In this document: in pieces, positions 43,171 to 51,151 of the stretch | Numbering within the stretch: position 1 is the first letter of the stretch | How the letters are laid out: each line of letters begins with the position of its first letter | Source: Chloroflexi bacterium TSY | GTDB taxonomy: Bacteria; Chloroflexota; Anaerolineae; Caldilineales; Caldilineaceae | Assembly (NCBI GenBank): GCA_019217005.1 | Contig: JAHBNG010000102.1 | Location: 1 to 55,198, forward strand | DNA length: 55,198 bases | Direction of reading: 5' to 3' | Program-made: the position numbers and the translations under genes | Notes under the pieces: model-generated | What the model was told of the DNA's origin: nothing | What the model saw: the letters and a program-made list of their open reading frames with translations, nothing else | Databases searched by the model: none

Positions 43171-43316
43171 ATTGTGTACTGTATTTTTGGGGTGTGTGAG
43201 GTTTTGTTGGGTAGTTTGTTGGTTTGCTGGCTTGTTAAACAACCATTTAACCAACTGAAAACCACCCAATTCCTCAGACAACCACTTATTGATTCACCGT
43301 TGTTGCCCTCCTGAAT

Positions 43317-43880
43317 TCATCCATATTTCCGTTCCCACATGGCTTTGAGCGCCTTGATCTCACCCAGATGTTCACGTGTATCCATTAAGATCGCTCGAAT
43401 GCATGCGTAAGCTGTCTCTGGTTGATAGGTTGACTGTGACGGATCTGGCCAGCCAACTGGAGGTTGATATAGACTTTCGATTGGCATCTCTTCAAGATGA
43501 GCGTCTAGCGCATCCTTAACCTGTCCAAAATAATCCAGCAATTCATCCGCTGTCAGCACTGGGATCGCATCGACCTCGGCGCGTGTAAAGCGAGCCAGCG
43601 TACCCCAACCCAAAAAGCCAATACCGTGTGGATCATAGTTTGTTTTAGCTGCCCATCCAGCTGTGTACCACCCTTCTTCCGTGTGTGGTCTGTTTTGCAG
43701 CGCCTTGATTACGAGTACATCAAATGAGCGGCAAATGTGCCAGACGGTGACGGCAATACTATTTGCCTCATCATCTGGTTGCCAGCGCAGAGCGTCAAAC
43801 GATAATTTGTGGATGGTCCACCAGAGTGATCCGGCAAAGTCTTGAAGTAGGTCGCGTAGAATTTCTTTTTCTGTCATCAT
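43317..43880 (-). CDS. DinB-like four-helix metalloprotein
   Basis: 187 aa DinB/YfiT-like four-helix bundle protein. Candidate metal-binding histidines are in AVTVWHICRSFD (about residue 48) and near the C-terminus in DTREHLGEIKALK (about 173), the usual spacing of the DinB_2 family; the third ligand is unclear. These proteins often act as thiol-dependent transferases in cytoplasmic detoxification, but many are uncharacterised. GAGG lies upstream of the ATG-ATG start. It lies 36 bases below the frame of the ABC exporter and is divergent from the next gene. Confidence 0.82.
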   Translation of the reverse strand: MMTEKEILRDLLQDFAGSLWWTIHKLSFDALRWQPDDEANSIAVTVWHICRSFDVLVIKALQNRPHTEEGWYTAGWAAKTNYDPHGIGFLGWGTLARFTRAEVDAIPVLTADELLDYFGQVKDALDAHLEEMPIESLYQPPVGWPDPSQSTYQPETAYACIRAILMDTREHLGEIKALKAMWERKYG

Positions 43881-43951
43881 TATACCTCTATAAAAGAAAA
43901 CGAATAGTTTGTTTTGTTGTAGGCCCGAACAAGGTACAGTAGAATATCTTT

Positions 43952-44365
43952 ATGGATGAAAACATATCGGTAAGCTTGAGGGCAGATATCAGATCCGCTA
44001 TAAAGCGTTTACAGTCGGAAATTCGATGGAAGATGAAGAATAAACATCTTAAGCATTATTTCGTTGCAGTTCAGCATCCAGAAGCTAGTGGCTTTGAAAT
44101 GTTAGATATGCTGATGGTTCGTGACAAATTAGCAAGTCAGTTTGAATCACTAGATGCAGAAGAACAACAGCAGTTAGCCACAGCCGATCAGCAACTCATC
44201 CTACACGCCAACGCATTTTGCGCAGAACTGGCCCAAGTGACAGACTTAACTTATGAGCGCGAAAATCGAAAGCCAACCCCGGAACAATGGTGGTGGTTTT
44301 TAGATGTTCTGGTCACAATGCCCATAAGCCCCTCAGCTCTCACAATATCAGTCATGCCAGCGTAA
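43952..44365 (+). CDS. hypothetical helical protein
   Basis: 137 aa, not recognised with confidence. Predicted mostly helical, with a charged N-terminus (LRADIRSAIKRLQSEIRWKMKNKH), a central EEQQQLATADQQLILHANAFCAELAQV segment and a Trp-rich TPEQWWWFLDVLV near the C-terminus. Similar Trp-rich small proteins occur in Cyanobacteria and Chloroflexota, as far as I recall. Weak ribosome-binding site. It is divergent from the DinB-like gene and convergent with the acetyltransferase gene. Confidence 0.55.
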   Translation: MDENISVSLRADIRSAIKRLQSEIRWKMKNKHLKHYFVAVQHPEASGFEMLDMLMVRDKLASQFESLDAEEQQQLATADQQLILHANAFCAELAQVTDLTYERENRKPTPEQWWWFLDVLVTMPISPSALTISVMPA

Positions 44366-44396
44366 GGCGTGACCTTATTCTACAATTTGCCCACTC

Positions 44397-45362
44397 CTAA
44401 TTCGTCCGAATAGGGCGAATATTCAAATCTTTTTTCATCCATAAGACTGGCGGCTGAATCTTGAAACCCAAATACAGATTCACTCGGATCATCCCCTCAT
44501 TCCGACTGTCGCTCCAGGAGCGAACCAGCGTATAGCCTTGCTCCTTGGCCCACTGTAAAACGCGTAATTTCATGCCCTTGGCAACACCCTGATTGCGATA
44601 AGCGGGCAGTACACCCGTATAGCCATAAGCGAGTTCAGATGAATCTGAGGGCATGGCGTGACTTTGCCCAATATACTCCCCTTCGGTTACTGCCATGCAA
44701 GATCCATCTGGATGCACATGAGGTAGTTGCCAAAACCAACTTTTCCACTCGTCAAAAGATGCAAATTCCATCGGTTCCATGTCCGCATCTCGCTTACGAA
44801 GGTATAACTCATAGAGTTTTGCATCGCGAGCCGGATCATCGGCTAGCTCTGTCAGCGTCTTGAGTACAATCCCTCTACTTTCTACTCGCTGCACATCCGC
44901 CGCGAAACGGGTTGGATCGAAAGTCGTCAGGTCGAGATGGGTTTCACATTCTCGACTTACTTCGACAAAGCCCCGATCTGCCAGAAAACGTACTGCTCGT
45001 GGCAGGTCGGGGCGTACACCTGTTTCCAAATAATCGGGTGCATGAGACGCTAATCCATACATCACATTCTCATAGAGAAGCTTCCCAATCCCCTGTCCTT
45101 GAAATCGAGGCAAAACATGAAACCAGACGTTGAACTTCTGTGGCTCGGTATCGGGTGCAGATTGGGCATAACTGGCCGTACCGACAATCTCTTGCTCTGG
45201 TGTCATAGCTATCAATCTGACCGCAACAGTTGTCGGCGCACGCTGCTGGTCGGCATAGATGAGATCCTTTACAGTAAGACCATAATCAGACGTTGCGCTC
45301 CAGCCGATGTCAACAATCTTCGCATAATCCGTTGGTGTCGCGGTGCGAATGGTTATATTCAT
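44397..45362 (-). CDS. tandem GNAT-family N-acetyltransferase
   Basis: 321 aa with two GNAT folds. The first (about 1-150) has the acetyl-CoA loop FQGQGIGKLLYENVMY. The second (about 155-315) has LPAYRNQGVAKGMKLRVLQWAKEQGY with the Q/R-x-x-G-x-G/A pattern, followed by NEGMIRVNLYLGFK. Both CoA loops look intact. Tandem GNATs of this kind include mycothiol synthase-like and aminoglycoside-type enzymes, but nothing here fixes the substrate. GGAG precedes the ATG. Confidence 0.88.
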   Translation of the reverse strand: MNITIRTATPTDYAKIVDIGWSATSDYGLTVKDLIYADQQRAPTTVAVRLIAMTPEQEIVGTASYAQSAPDTEPQKFNVWFHVLPRFQGQGIGKLLYENVMYGLASHAPDYLETGVRPDLPRAVRFLADRGFVEVSRECETHLDLTTFDPTRFAADVQRVESRGIVLKTLTELADDPARDAKLYELYLRKRDADMEPMEFASFDEWKSWFWQLPHVHPDGSCMAVTEGEYIGQSHAMPSDSSELAYGYTGVLPAYRNQGVAKGMKLRVLQWAKEQGYTLVRSWSDSRNEGMIRVNLYLGFKIQPPVLWMKKDLNIRPIRTN

Positions 45363-45413
45363 GATTCTTGTCTCCGAGTCGATTCAGCTCAGTTGAATAT
45401 GAGTCAAGCCCGC

Positions 45414-46076
45414 TTACTCTACGCGCCAATAGCGTGCTCCATCGGCTGTACGCGTCAACAGCCCAAAATCAACTAGTCTACGCCGTAGATAGCATGTATC
45501 CTGACGGATGTGCCAAGCAGCCAACAAAGTATTCACCTGCTTCTCTGTATATTGCTCGCTGGGTGTAAACTTGGTAATCAGATACTCCAGTACAATATAC
45601 TCCTTTTTCTCCGTCGGCCAGTTGGTCACCAACCCTTCGCGATTCAGGTAAGGACGTAAGGTAGTCGGCAGCTTGAGACGCACATCCTCCAGGATCATTT
45701 GGGCATTTTCTGTTGAGAGTAATTGCGTCAGTGTACGGGCGACCTCACCTATCCGTGCCCGGTTGATCAGATAGCGCGTATCGGTACCCTCAGCTTGCCC
45801 TTCAGTGATGAACCGTGCCTTTCGTAGCTGTTTGAGATGGCGCACAACGAAAGAGCGGCGAATATCCAAGCGATTGGTGATCTCGTGTGTTGTTTGCTCT
45901 CCATAAGCTGCAAGCAACTCCAAAATACGCAATCGAGTTTCATCAGCGAGCGCGTTGATCGGACTCAACACCTCGCTGCGCTGAATCGGTTCGGTACGTA
46001 CTCTACTATTGCCGGGCCTTTCAGTAAGAGAGATCTTTTCTGGCGTTTGTCTATCGGCCACACGTGATAGAGGCAT
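45414..46076 (-). CDS. ArsR-type HTH regulator with C-terminal DUF2087
   Basis: 220 aa from ATG 46076 (MPLSRVADRQ), with AAGGAGAGG upstream; an open frame to 46151 is unlikely to be translated. The winged-helix ArsR-like domain is SPINALADETRLRILELLAAYGEQTTHEITNRLDIRRSFVVRHLKQLRKARFI. The C-terminal DUF2087 domain is REGLVTNWPTEKKEYIVLEYLITKF to ARYWRVE. No metal-binding Cys motif is evident, so it is not a classical metal sensor. Closely related to the C-terminal half of the protein at 47360-48634. It shares an operator-like motif with that gene and with the FGE-domain gene just upstream. Confidence 0.88.
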   Translation of the reverse strand: MPLSRVADRQTPEKISLTERPGNSRVRTEPIQRSEVLSPINALADETRLRILELLAAYGEQTTHEITNRLDIRRSFVVRHLKQLRKARFITEGQAEGTDTRYLINRARIGEVARTLTQLLSTENAQMILEDVRLKLPTTLRPYLNREGLVTNWPTEKKEYIVLEYLITKFTPSEQYTEKQVNTLLAAWHIRQDTCYLRRRLVDFGLLTRTADGARYWRVE

Positions 46077-46105
46077 AATTCCTCTCCTTAATATATTATT
46101 TATAT

Positions 46106-46123
46106 ATTTGCATAAATGCATAA
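46106..46123 (-). promoter_or_regulatory. operator-like motif 1 (ATTTGCATAAATGCATAA)
   Basis: One of three closely similar 18-bp sites (others at 47130-47147 and 48664-48681), consensus AWTYGCATAAMTGCATAA. Each contains a direct repeat YGCATAA-N-TGCATAA. It lies about 30 bases before the ArsR-DUF2087 start and 25 bases after the FGE-domain stop, in a very AT-rich stretch. Confidence 0.65.
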
Positions 46124-46147
46124 AATTATTTGCAAAAAACAATAACA

Positions 46148-47068
46148 TCATTTTTTAGACACCAAAACCAACCGACACCCATTCAGTATATCAATCCGGT
46201 CTGGCACATCATCATCACAATAAGAACAGGTAGCGTTTTCCAATCCATATCCCCAATCACCTCCACGCAACGCCTTGGAAGCACTACTTCTTACGTCGAT
46301 TATTTCCAGATTCGCCTTATCATTCGCACACCATTCCATTAAGTTCCCCGCCATGTCCAATGCCCCACAAGCTGCTGCGCCATGTGGATACATGCCAACC
46401 GCTATCGCCTGATTCAGCCCTGATTCAACTGTATTGGCGTATCCCCTGTTTGTTGCACCCCAAGGATATATGTTTGCGTTTGAGCCATTTTGTGCCGCCC
46501 ACTGCCACTCCCATTCGGTCGGCAAGCGGATTTCCGCGTTTTCACCCACTCGTAACAAATCTTTGCCGGATGGATGAGGTAGTTCAATTCCCTGTAGTCG
46601 ATGGTTCATCCAGCGCGCAAAAGCGACACTTTGATACCACGAAAGACCGTCACGCGGGTTATTCGGTAAATTTGTATATTGCTGATTTAACTTCTGGCAT
46701 TGATGGGCTTTAGGCATTCCTTGCCACCAAACCAACTGTTCAAACCCGTCGTCAGCTTCGACAAACGCTTGATACTGCGCACAGGTCACAAGATATTTGG
46801 CAATATAAAATGGCTCTACTTGGAAATCCTGACGGTACATGATCTTGGCTTCGCCCTCCGGGGTATCAGGTCGCCAACACCGCGTGATTGTCACGTTACC
46901 ACCTGGTGAAACGGGTAGCCACACAATATCTGGCACGCCATCTTTTACGCCGACACCTGGACGGGGATCACCCATTTTTGCAAGATGTTCACCAATCTGT
47001 AAGCGACGGTGTGCCACCGTTTGCTTGTCTTCCAGTTCTTTCTGAAGGTTTTGCCAAGACTGTTGCAT
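46148..47068 (-). CDS. FGE-sulfatase (SUMF1) domain protein
   Basis: 306 aa from ATG 47068 (MQQSWQNLQKEL), preceded by AAAGGAAA; the frame is open to 47197. A short helical N-terminus (about 1-35) precedes the SUMF1/formylglycine-generating-enzyme fold: FYIAKYLVTCAQYQAFVEA, DGLSWYQSVAFARWMNHRL, EIRLPTEWEWQWAAQ, GALDMAGNLMEWCAND, ALRGGDWGYGLENATCSY and the terminal NGCRLVL. The two Cys of true FGE are not clearly conserved. Many such domains act as effectors, hydroxylases or binding modules. It stands between two ArsR-DUF2087 genes and shares their operator motif, so it is a likely target of these regulators. Confidence 0.87.
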   Translation of the reverse strand: MQQSWQNLQKELEDKQTVAHRRLQIGEHLAKMGDPRPGVGVKDGVPDIVWLPVSPGGNVTITRCWRPDTPEGEAKIMYRQDFQVEPFYIAKYLVTCAQYQAFVEADDGFEQLVWWQGMPKAHQCQKLNQQYTNLPNNPRDGLSWYQSVAFARWMNHRLQGIELPHPSGKDLLRVGENAEIRLPTEWEWQWAAQNGSNANIYPWGATNRGYANTVESGLNQAIAVGMYPHGAAACGALDMAGNLMEWCANDKANLEIIDVRSSASKALRGGDWGYGLENATCSYCDDDVPDRIDILNGCRLVLVSKK

Positions 47069-47129
47069 GATTTGATTTCCTTTTTCGTTGAATAGAATTT
47101 GAGCTGAAGACAAACCCTTTAATCCATAT

Positions 47130-47147
47130 AATTGCATAACTGCATAA
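47130..47147 (-). promoter_or_regulatory. operator-like motif 2 (AATTGCATAACTGCATAA)
   Basis: The second of the three sites, 62 bases before the chosen start of the FGE-domain gene. It matches motif 3 at 16 of 18 positions. The direct repeat TGCATAA-C-TGCATAA is intact. No convincing -35/-10 pair could be assigned around it. Confidence 0.65.
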
Positions 47148-47275
47148 TAGAATACGTAAAATGATAGACAGATAGTTGATATACTACACTCGCTCACAAA
47201 TTTAGATAAATTCGGCAGTTATGCTCGCCTAAAAGGGGCCAAAATTATTTGAATTTGTAGCGTCTATCTTCGTAT

Positions 47276-47337
47276 CATTAGACCACAATCGTGTCATTGT
47301 TGAACGAAGGGAAGAATCTAACGATTGCGGTCTAATG
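47276..47337. repeat. dispersed hairpin repeat, copy D
   Basis: Arms CATTAGACCACAATCGT (47276-47292) and ACGATTGCGGTCTAATG (47321-47337) pair at 16 of 17 positions. The core GTCATTGT...GAAGAATC is a diverged version of that in copies A-C. Situated between the FGE-domain gene and the second ArsR gene, immediately after the latter's stop. It might terminate that transcript. Confidence 0.8.
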
Positions 47338-47359
47338 AGTATACATTAACAAGACTCTC

Positions 47360-48634
47360 TTACTGCTCTCGCCAATATTGACCGCCATCGGGCGTGCGCT
47401 TCAACAACCGCGCGTCGACCAGTGATCGACGCAGATAGGCCGGATCATTATAAGTATGCCACTGCTTGAGCAAGCCGTTGACCTCTGCTTCCAAATATCG
47501 TTCGTCCAGCGTAAATTTTGTGATCAGATACTCCAATACCGCTTGCTGTGCCTTGCGCTTGGCGGGCCAGTTGATCACCAACCCATCCCGATTCAGGAAG
47601 GGACGTAGCGCCGCCGGTTGATCCAACCGTACATCAGTTAGGACCAGTCTTGCGTTCTCTGCAGAAAGGAGTTGAGAGAGCGTATAAGCAAATTGCCCAA
47701 CTCGTTCACGTTGCAAGCGATAAAGTTTATTGGCATCGCCCGCGCGCCGTTCGCTGATAAAATTGGCTCTACTTAACTGCTTAAGATGACGAGAGACGGT
47801 TGATTGACTGACCTCCAAGTGTGCGATGATCTCCTGTGCCGATAATTCTTCATGAACAGCTAGCAGCTCCAAAATGCATAATCGGGTGTAGTCGGCCAAC
47901 GCACTGGCTGGTCCCAAAATTTCGCTACGTTGAATCGGTTCGCTGCGCATGGGCCATGTCCAAGGGTCAGCCCACAAAAAGAGCCAAAGCGTTGTTGGGT
48001 GTCCAAAGCATGCGGCGTGCAAATGGATGTATGGCGACGGCACAAAGATGATATGCTGCACTTCTGCCAACTGTGTATGGAGCCAGTCCGGGATGTCGCG
48101 CCGCAGAAAAGTTCGAATCAGGGCGCTCGGTGACTCAGTTGGCCATGAACGGTCGTTAAGGGTAAGCGCAAAGCGCATATTTGGCTGCTTTTTTTGCCAT
48201 TCAGCAGAAAATTCGGCTTCCCAGAGCGACCGCAGATGTGAGGTGATAAAGTGTTGCATCGCCTGCGGATCGTTTAGCAGTCTCTGGGCTTCTTGTATCA
48301 ACGAGTCGTCGAGTTGAGGCGAAATATCTGGCCCAACGCGATCGCGCAATATCTTAGGTGATTCGGCTGTTAATGCATCCACATAGGCCGAAAAGTTATC
48401 ATACTCCTTGTCTGGCAAAATAGCGGCTCCAAGCCCTTCGAAGAGGATTCGGTTGCGGCGACGCCGTTCTGCTGTCAAACGGGCGGTCACCGCCGCAAGC
48501 CAAGGCTCCTTCTCTTTATCAAGGTTTGGCGATGTAAGCAACGCCATGCTTGTCAACACGTTATAGACAGGCGCCATCGCAATCGTAGATGTAATTTGCG
48601 AGGGATTTGATTGGGAAAATGGTGATAGAGACAT
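47360..48634 (-). CDS. ArsR-DUF2087 regulator with large N-terminal domain
   Basis: 424 aa. The N-terminal 215 residues form an all-helical DUF5937-like region (LTSMALLTSPNLDKEKEPWL, SAEWQKKQPNMRFALTL, HIIFVPSPYIHLHAACFGHP) typically attached to ArsR domains. Next comes the HTH (ILGPASALADYTRLCILELLAVHEELSAQEIIAHLEVSQSTVSRHLKQLSRANFI) and a DUF2087 domain ending in GGQYWREQ. The HTH-DUF2087 half is strongly similar to the protein at 45414-46076, implying duplication. A strong promoter and an operator-like site lie upstream, suggesting autoregulation. Ligand unknown. Confidence 0.88.
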   Translation of the reverse strand: MSLSPFSQSNPSQITSTIAMAPVYNVLTSMALLTSPNLDKEKEPWLAAVTARLTAERRRRNRILFEGLGAAILPDKEYDNFSAYVDALTAESPKILRDRVGPDISPQLDDSLIQEAQRLLNDPQAMQHFITSHLRSLWEAEFSAEWQKKQPNMRFALTLNDRSWPTESPSALIRTFLRRDIPDWLHTQLAEVQHIIFVPSPYIHLHAACFGHPTTLWLFLWADPWTWPMRSEPIQRSEILGPASALADYTRLCILELLAVHEELSAQEIIAHLEVSQSTVSRHLKQLSRANFISERRAGDANKLYRLQRERVGQFAYTLSQLLSAENARLVLTDVRLDQPAALRPFLNRDGLVINWPAKRKAQQAVLEYLITKFTLDERYLEAEVNGLLKQWHTYNDPAYLRRSLVDARLLKRTPDGGQYWREQ

Positions 48635-48663
48635 ACTTCATTCCAAATTGTTTAAAACTATTT

Positions 48664-48712
48664 ATTCGCATAACTGCATAAACAGTATAGCATGGAACAA
48701 AATAGATGTCAA
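48664..48712 (-). promoter_or_regulatory. sigma-70 promoter overlapping operator-like motif 3
   Basis: On the minus strand TTGACA (48707-48712) and TATACT (48684-48689) are separated by exactly 17 bases. That is a consensus -35 and a near-consensus -10. Immediately downstream is the third operator-like site ATTCGCATAACTGCATAA (48664-48681, plus-strand reading), covering the expected transcription start. Repressor binding here would block initiation of the ArsR-DUF2087 gene at 48634. Confidence 0.8.
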
Positions 48713-48728
48713 CGGGGTATTGGAGCGA

Positions 48729-51137
48729 TTATACAACCCCTTTCCTAACCGACACCCCGAATCCAGCCAAGATATTCTTAACTTGGGTCAACTTGCCAGA
48801 AGGAATGACAGCCAATGCACGATCTCCAGCTTCGAAAGGGGTCAAATAGCCCTCTAATGCTGGATGATTCATCAGTTCATTGCGTGCGTTGTTGTCGCGA
48901 AACTCGATCAGTGTCACCGTTTCGGCAAATGCGTTGCCAAAGTATCCACCCCAATTTTTAACATCGTCAATCAATGTTTGTGGCAAGGTTCCTCGGTGCA
49001 GACGCCCCATCTCCTGAATCAGATTCAATACCTTCTTGCGGCTCCCACCTGCTTGTTTGATCGATGTAGGGGTAACAGCCCAATGTCCGTTCGTTTCCTC
49101 AGCAAAGCGTGCCAGCCGTCCCTGAAGATGCAGACTCGGTACGGCGTGAATCGGCTGGATTGTGCCATTTTCTTCTATTTTGATGCTCTGGTCAGCTGCT
49201 TCGGGATTTGCACCAGAGACCGCGGGTAAGAGTTCTTCTGCCACCAATGCCTTGATCAGACTCGATTTCGATTTTGGTTTGATTAAGGCCACTTCGGGAG
49301 CCAATGTACGTGCAATGTGCTCCCCGACTGCTTCACCCTGAAGCAACTCTGAGAGAAATTCTTTATCGACAGCTTGCAGCAAGTTGACGCCGCTGCGAAA
49401 CACGATCCGTTCATGCTGGGCACTCCACTCGTCCAGCGAACGATGAACGTTCTGCGGAAGCGGTGTGTGGCTGATTTCGGTCAAAAACGATATAACATCA
49501 ACAACACTCATGCCGAGCTGTTGTGCTTCATAGACAGACTCCCGCGTGAGTTGGTATTCAAAGGCAGCTTGATCGGCCCTTGTGCGTTCTGCAAAGAAAC
49601 CGATCTGGGCCAAAGTTCCCAGGCGAACTGGCCCCATTGCCAGCAGCTGAAAGTTTGGTTGAATAATAACTTGTCCACCGCTATCTTGAGATGAATCTGT
49701 TGGGATGGCAAGAGTCGAATCCTCCTCATGGCTATCGAGAGATCCAAGCGTTTGTTCGAGAGTCGCCGGACTTAACTCAAGCGGATTCAGCGATTCACCA
49801 AGTTCGCTGATCACTTGGCGGCCTCGCTCCGTCAAGCGTACACTTTCCCACTGTTTTTGATTATTGCGTCGATAGCCTAGCTCAACAAATCCGAGCGAAT
49901 GTAGCAATCCCATTGGCACGCGCCGCACGAACATCTCTTCTGCCCGGTTAAAGTTCGAAATCAGAGCTTGAGGGGAGCCATAATAACTCCCACTATAGTA
50001 ATAACTACGTGTAGAGGATTCGACCTGCTGACGGTCAGAAAAGAGAAATTCAGGGTTCTTGCCTTGAATCGTTTCTAACAGTTCGTCAAAATCAATCCAG
50101 CTCTCACTAGGTAATTCATATAAAGTTTGTATGAGTGTATATCTAGCTGTTTTGTAATCCGGGTGATAGTACTGATATTCATCACCAAGTTCCGACGTTG
50201 TCCCCATCAAGAGCCAGGCGCCGAGACAAATCTGGAGTTGTTGTGCCTGATCTGCCATCCAAAATGCAGGAACCGTCACCGAACTTTTCTCGGTGATCTG
50301 CAACTGGGTACCCTTGATTTCCAGCAGATTCAGCGCCTGTAAAAAGAGCCGAAGCATTAGCAATTTGGTTGCGTCTGCTTCCGTGGATGACTTTTCAAAC
50401 GCTGGATCACCAATGAGCAAGACTTCGTTCAATGCTTTGAGCGGACGTTTGCCAACAAGCCCGCTTTTCAGAAGCGTTATCCGATGACGACGAACATATT
50501 CCCAATAGAGATAAAGTGCGCGCAGCCAAATGGTTGGATCCTGTTGCACGATATTGGCGGGCGTCCACTCCGCCTGTGCAGCTATCGGCTCTGGTGCAGG
50601 GAGATGGCGACGAATAGCCGCCGGTACAAACACTTTTTCGGCAGGATGAAATTGAAGTTTGAAGAGATTCCCAGAATGATCACCCATCTTTGTTTGGCTG
50701 AAGAGGAGGCCATAGAGCGTCAGACGGGCGAGAATGTCTTCCAAAATTGTGGAATCGGGTCGGTTTGTTTGCCCCAAATAAGAACCCAAAGCATACGGTG
50801 GTCCTGGCATGTGGCTATATCGCTGATACCGTCCCGATTCCGGCGTTTCCGTAATAATTTCAGCCCGCAAAAGCTCACGACGCAAAGAGCGTAGCGTCAC
50901 CATGCCCGGGCGCAACTGCACGCGATTGAGCACTGTCCGCTCCAACTCGCTCAGCTTTTTGAACGATTTCTGGATCCGTGCAGCTGTGAAGAATCTCGCT
51001 TCCATTAGCTGGATGAGATCCATTTTGCGTGGTTTTCTACCCTTACTCGGAACAATCTCCGCCTCCTGGGCAATAAGCCAGAGCGTATTGGCATTATAGG
51101 CATCGAGTAGATTATAGGCGTTGACTGAATTGGCCAT
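48729..51137 (-). CDS. helicase-associated protein of the XPB operon
   Basis: 802 aa. The C-terminal half contains a Helicase_C_3/XPB-Ssl2-like domain (VIIQPNFQLLAMGPVRLGTLAQIGFFAERTRADQAAFEYQLTRESV, about 510-660). The N-terminal half has helical, winged-helix-like segments (ELERTVLNRVQLRPGMVTLRSLRREL). No Walker motifs are present, so it is not itself an ATPase. It ends the operon, 14 bases behind a second helicase-associated gene. It probably binds DNA or the XPB helicase as an accessory factor in DNA repair or transcription-coupled processes (inference). Confidence 0.8.
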   Translation of the reverse strand: MANSVNAYNLLDAYNANTLWLIAQEAEIVPSKGRKPRKMDLIQLMEARFFTAARIQKSFKKLSELERTVLNRVQLRPGMVTLRSLRRELLRAEIITETPESGRYQRYSHMPGPPYALGSYLGQTNRPDSTILEDILARLTLYGLLFSQTKMGDHSGNLFKLQFHPAEKVFVPAAIRRHLPAPEPIAAQAEWTPANIVQQDPTIWLRALYLYWEYVRRHRITLLKSGLVGKRPLKALNEVLLIGDPAFEKSSTEADATKLLMLRLFLQALNLLEIKGTQLQITEKSSVTVPAFWMADQAQQLQICLGAWLLMGTTSELGDEYQYYHPDYKTARYTLIQTLYELPSESWIDFDELLETIQGKNPEFLFSDRQQVESSTRSYYYSGSYYGSPQALISNFNRAEEMFVRRVPMGLLHSLGFVELGYRRNNQKQWESVRLTERGRQVISELGESLNPLELSPATLEQTLGSLDSHEEDSTLAIPTDSSQDSGGQVIIQPNFQLLAMGPVRLGTLAQIGFFAERTRADQAAFEYQLTRESVYEAQQLGMSVVDVISFLTEISHTPLPQNVHRSLDEWSAQHERIVFRSGVNLLQAVDKEFLSELLQGEAVGEHIARTLAPEVALIKPKSKSSLIKALVAEELLPAVSGANPEAADQSIKIEENGTIQPIHAVPSLHLQGRLARFAEETNGHWAVTPTSIKQAGGSRKKVLNLIQEMGRLHRGTLPQTLIDDVKNWGGYFGNAFAETVTLIEFRDNNARNELMNHPALEGYLTPFEAGDRALAVIPSGKLTQVKNILAGFGVSVRKGVV

Positions 51138-51151
51138 GAGAAAAGATTCGC

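Noticed and set aside
46148..47068. Diversity-generating retroelement target (FGE/C-type lectin fold)
   Set aside because: No reverse transcriptase gene and no template/variable repeat pair are visible in the window, so it is kept only as a question in the findings.
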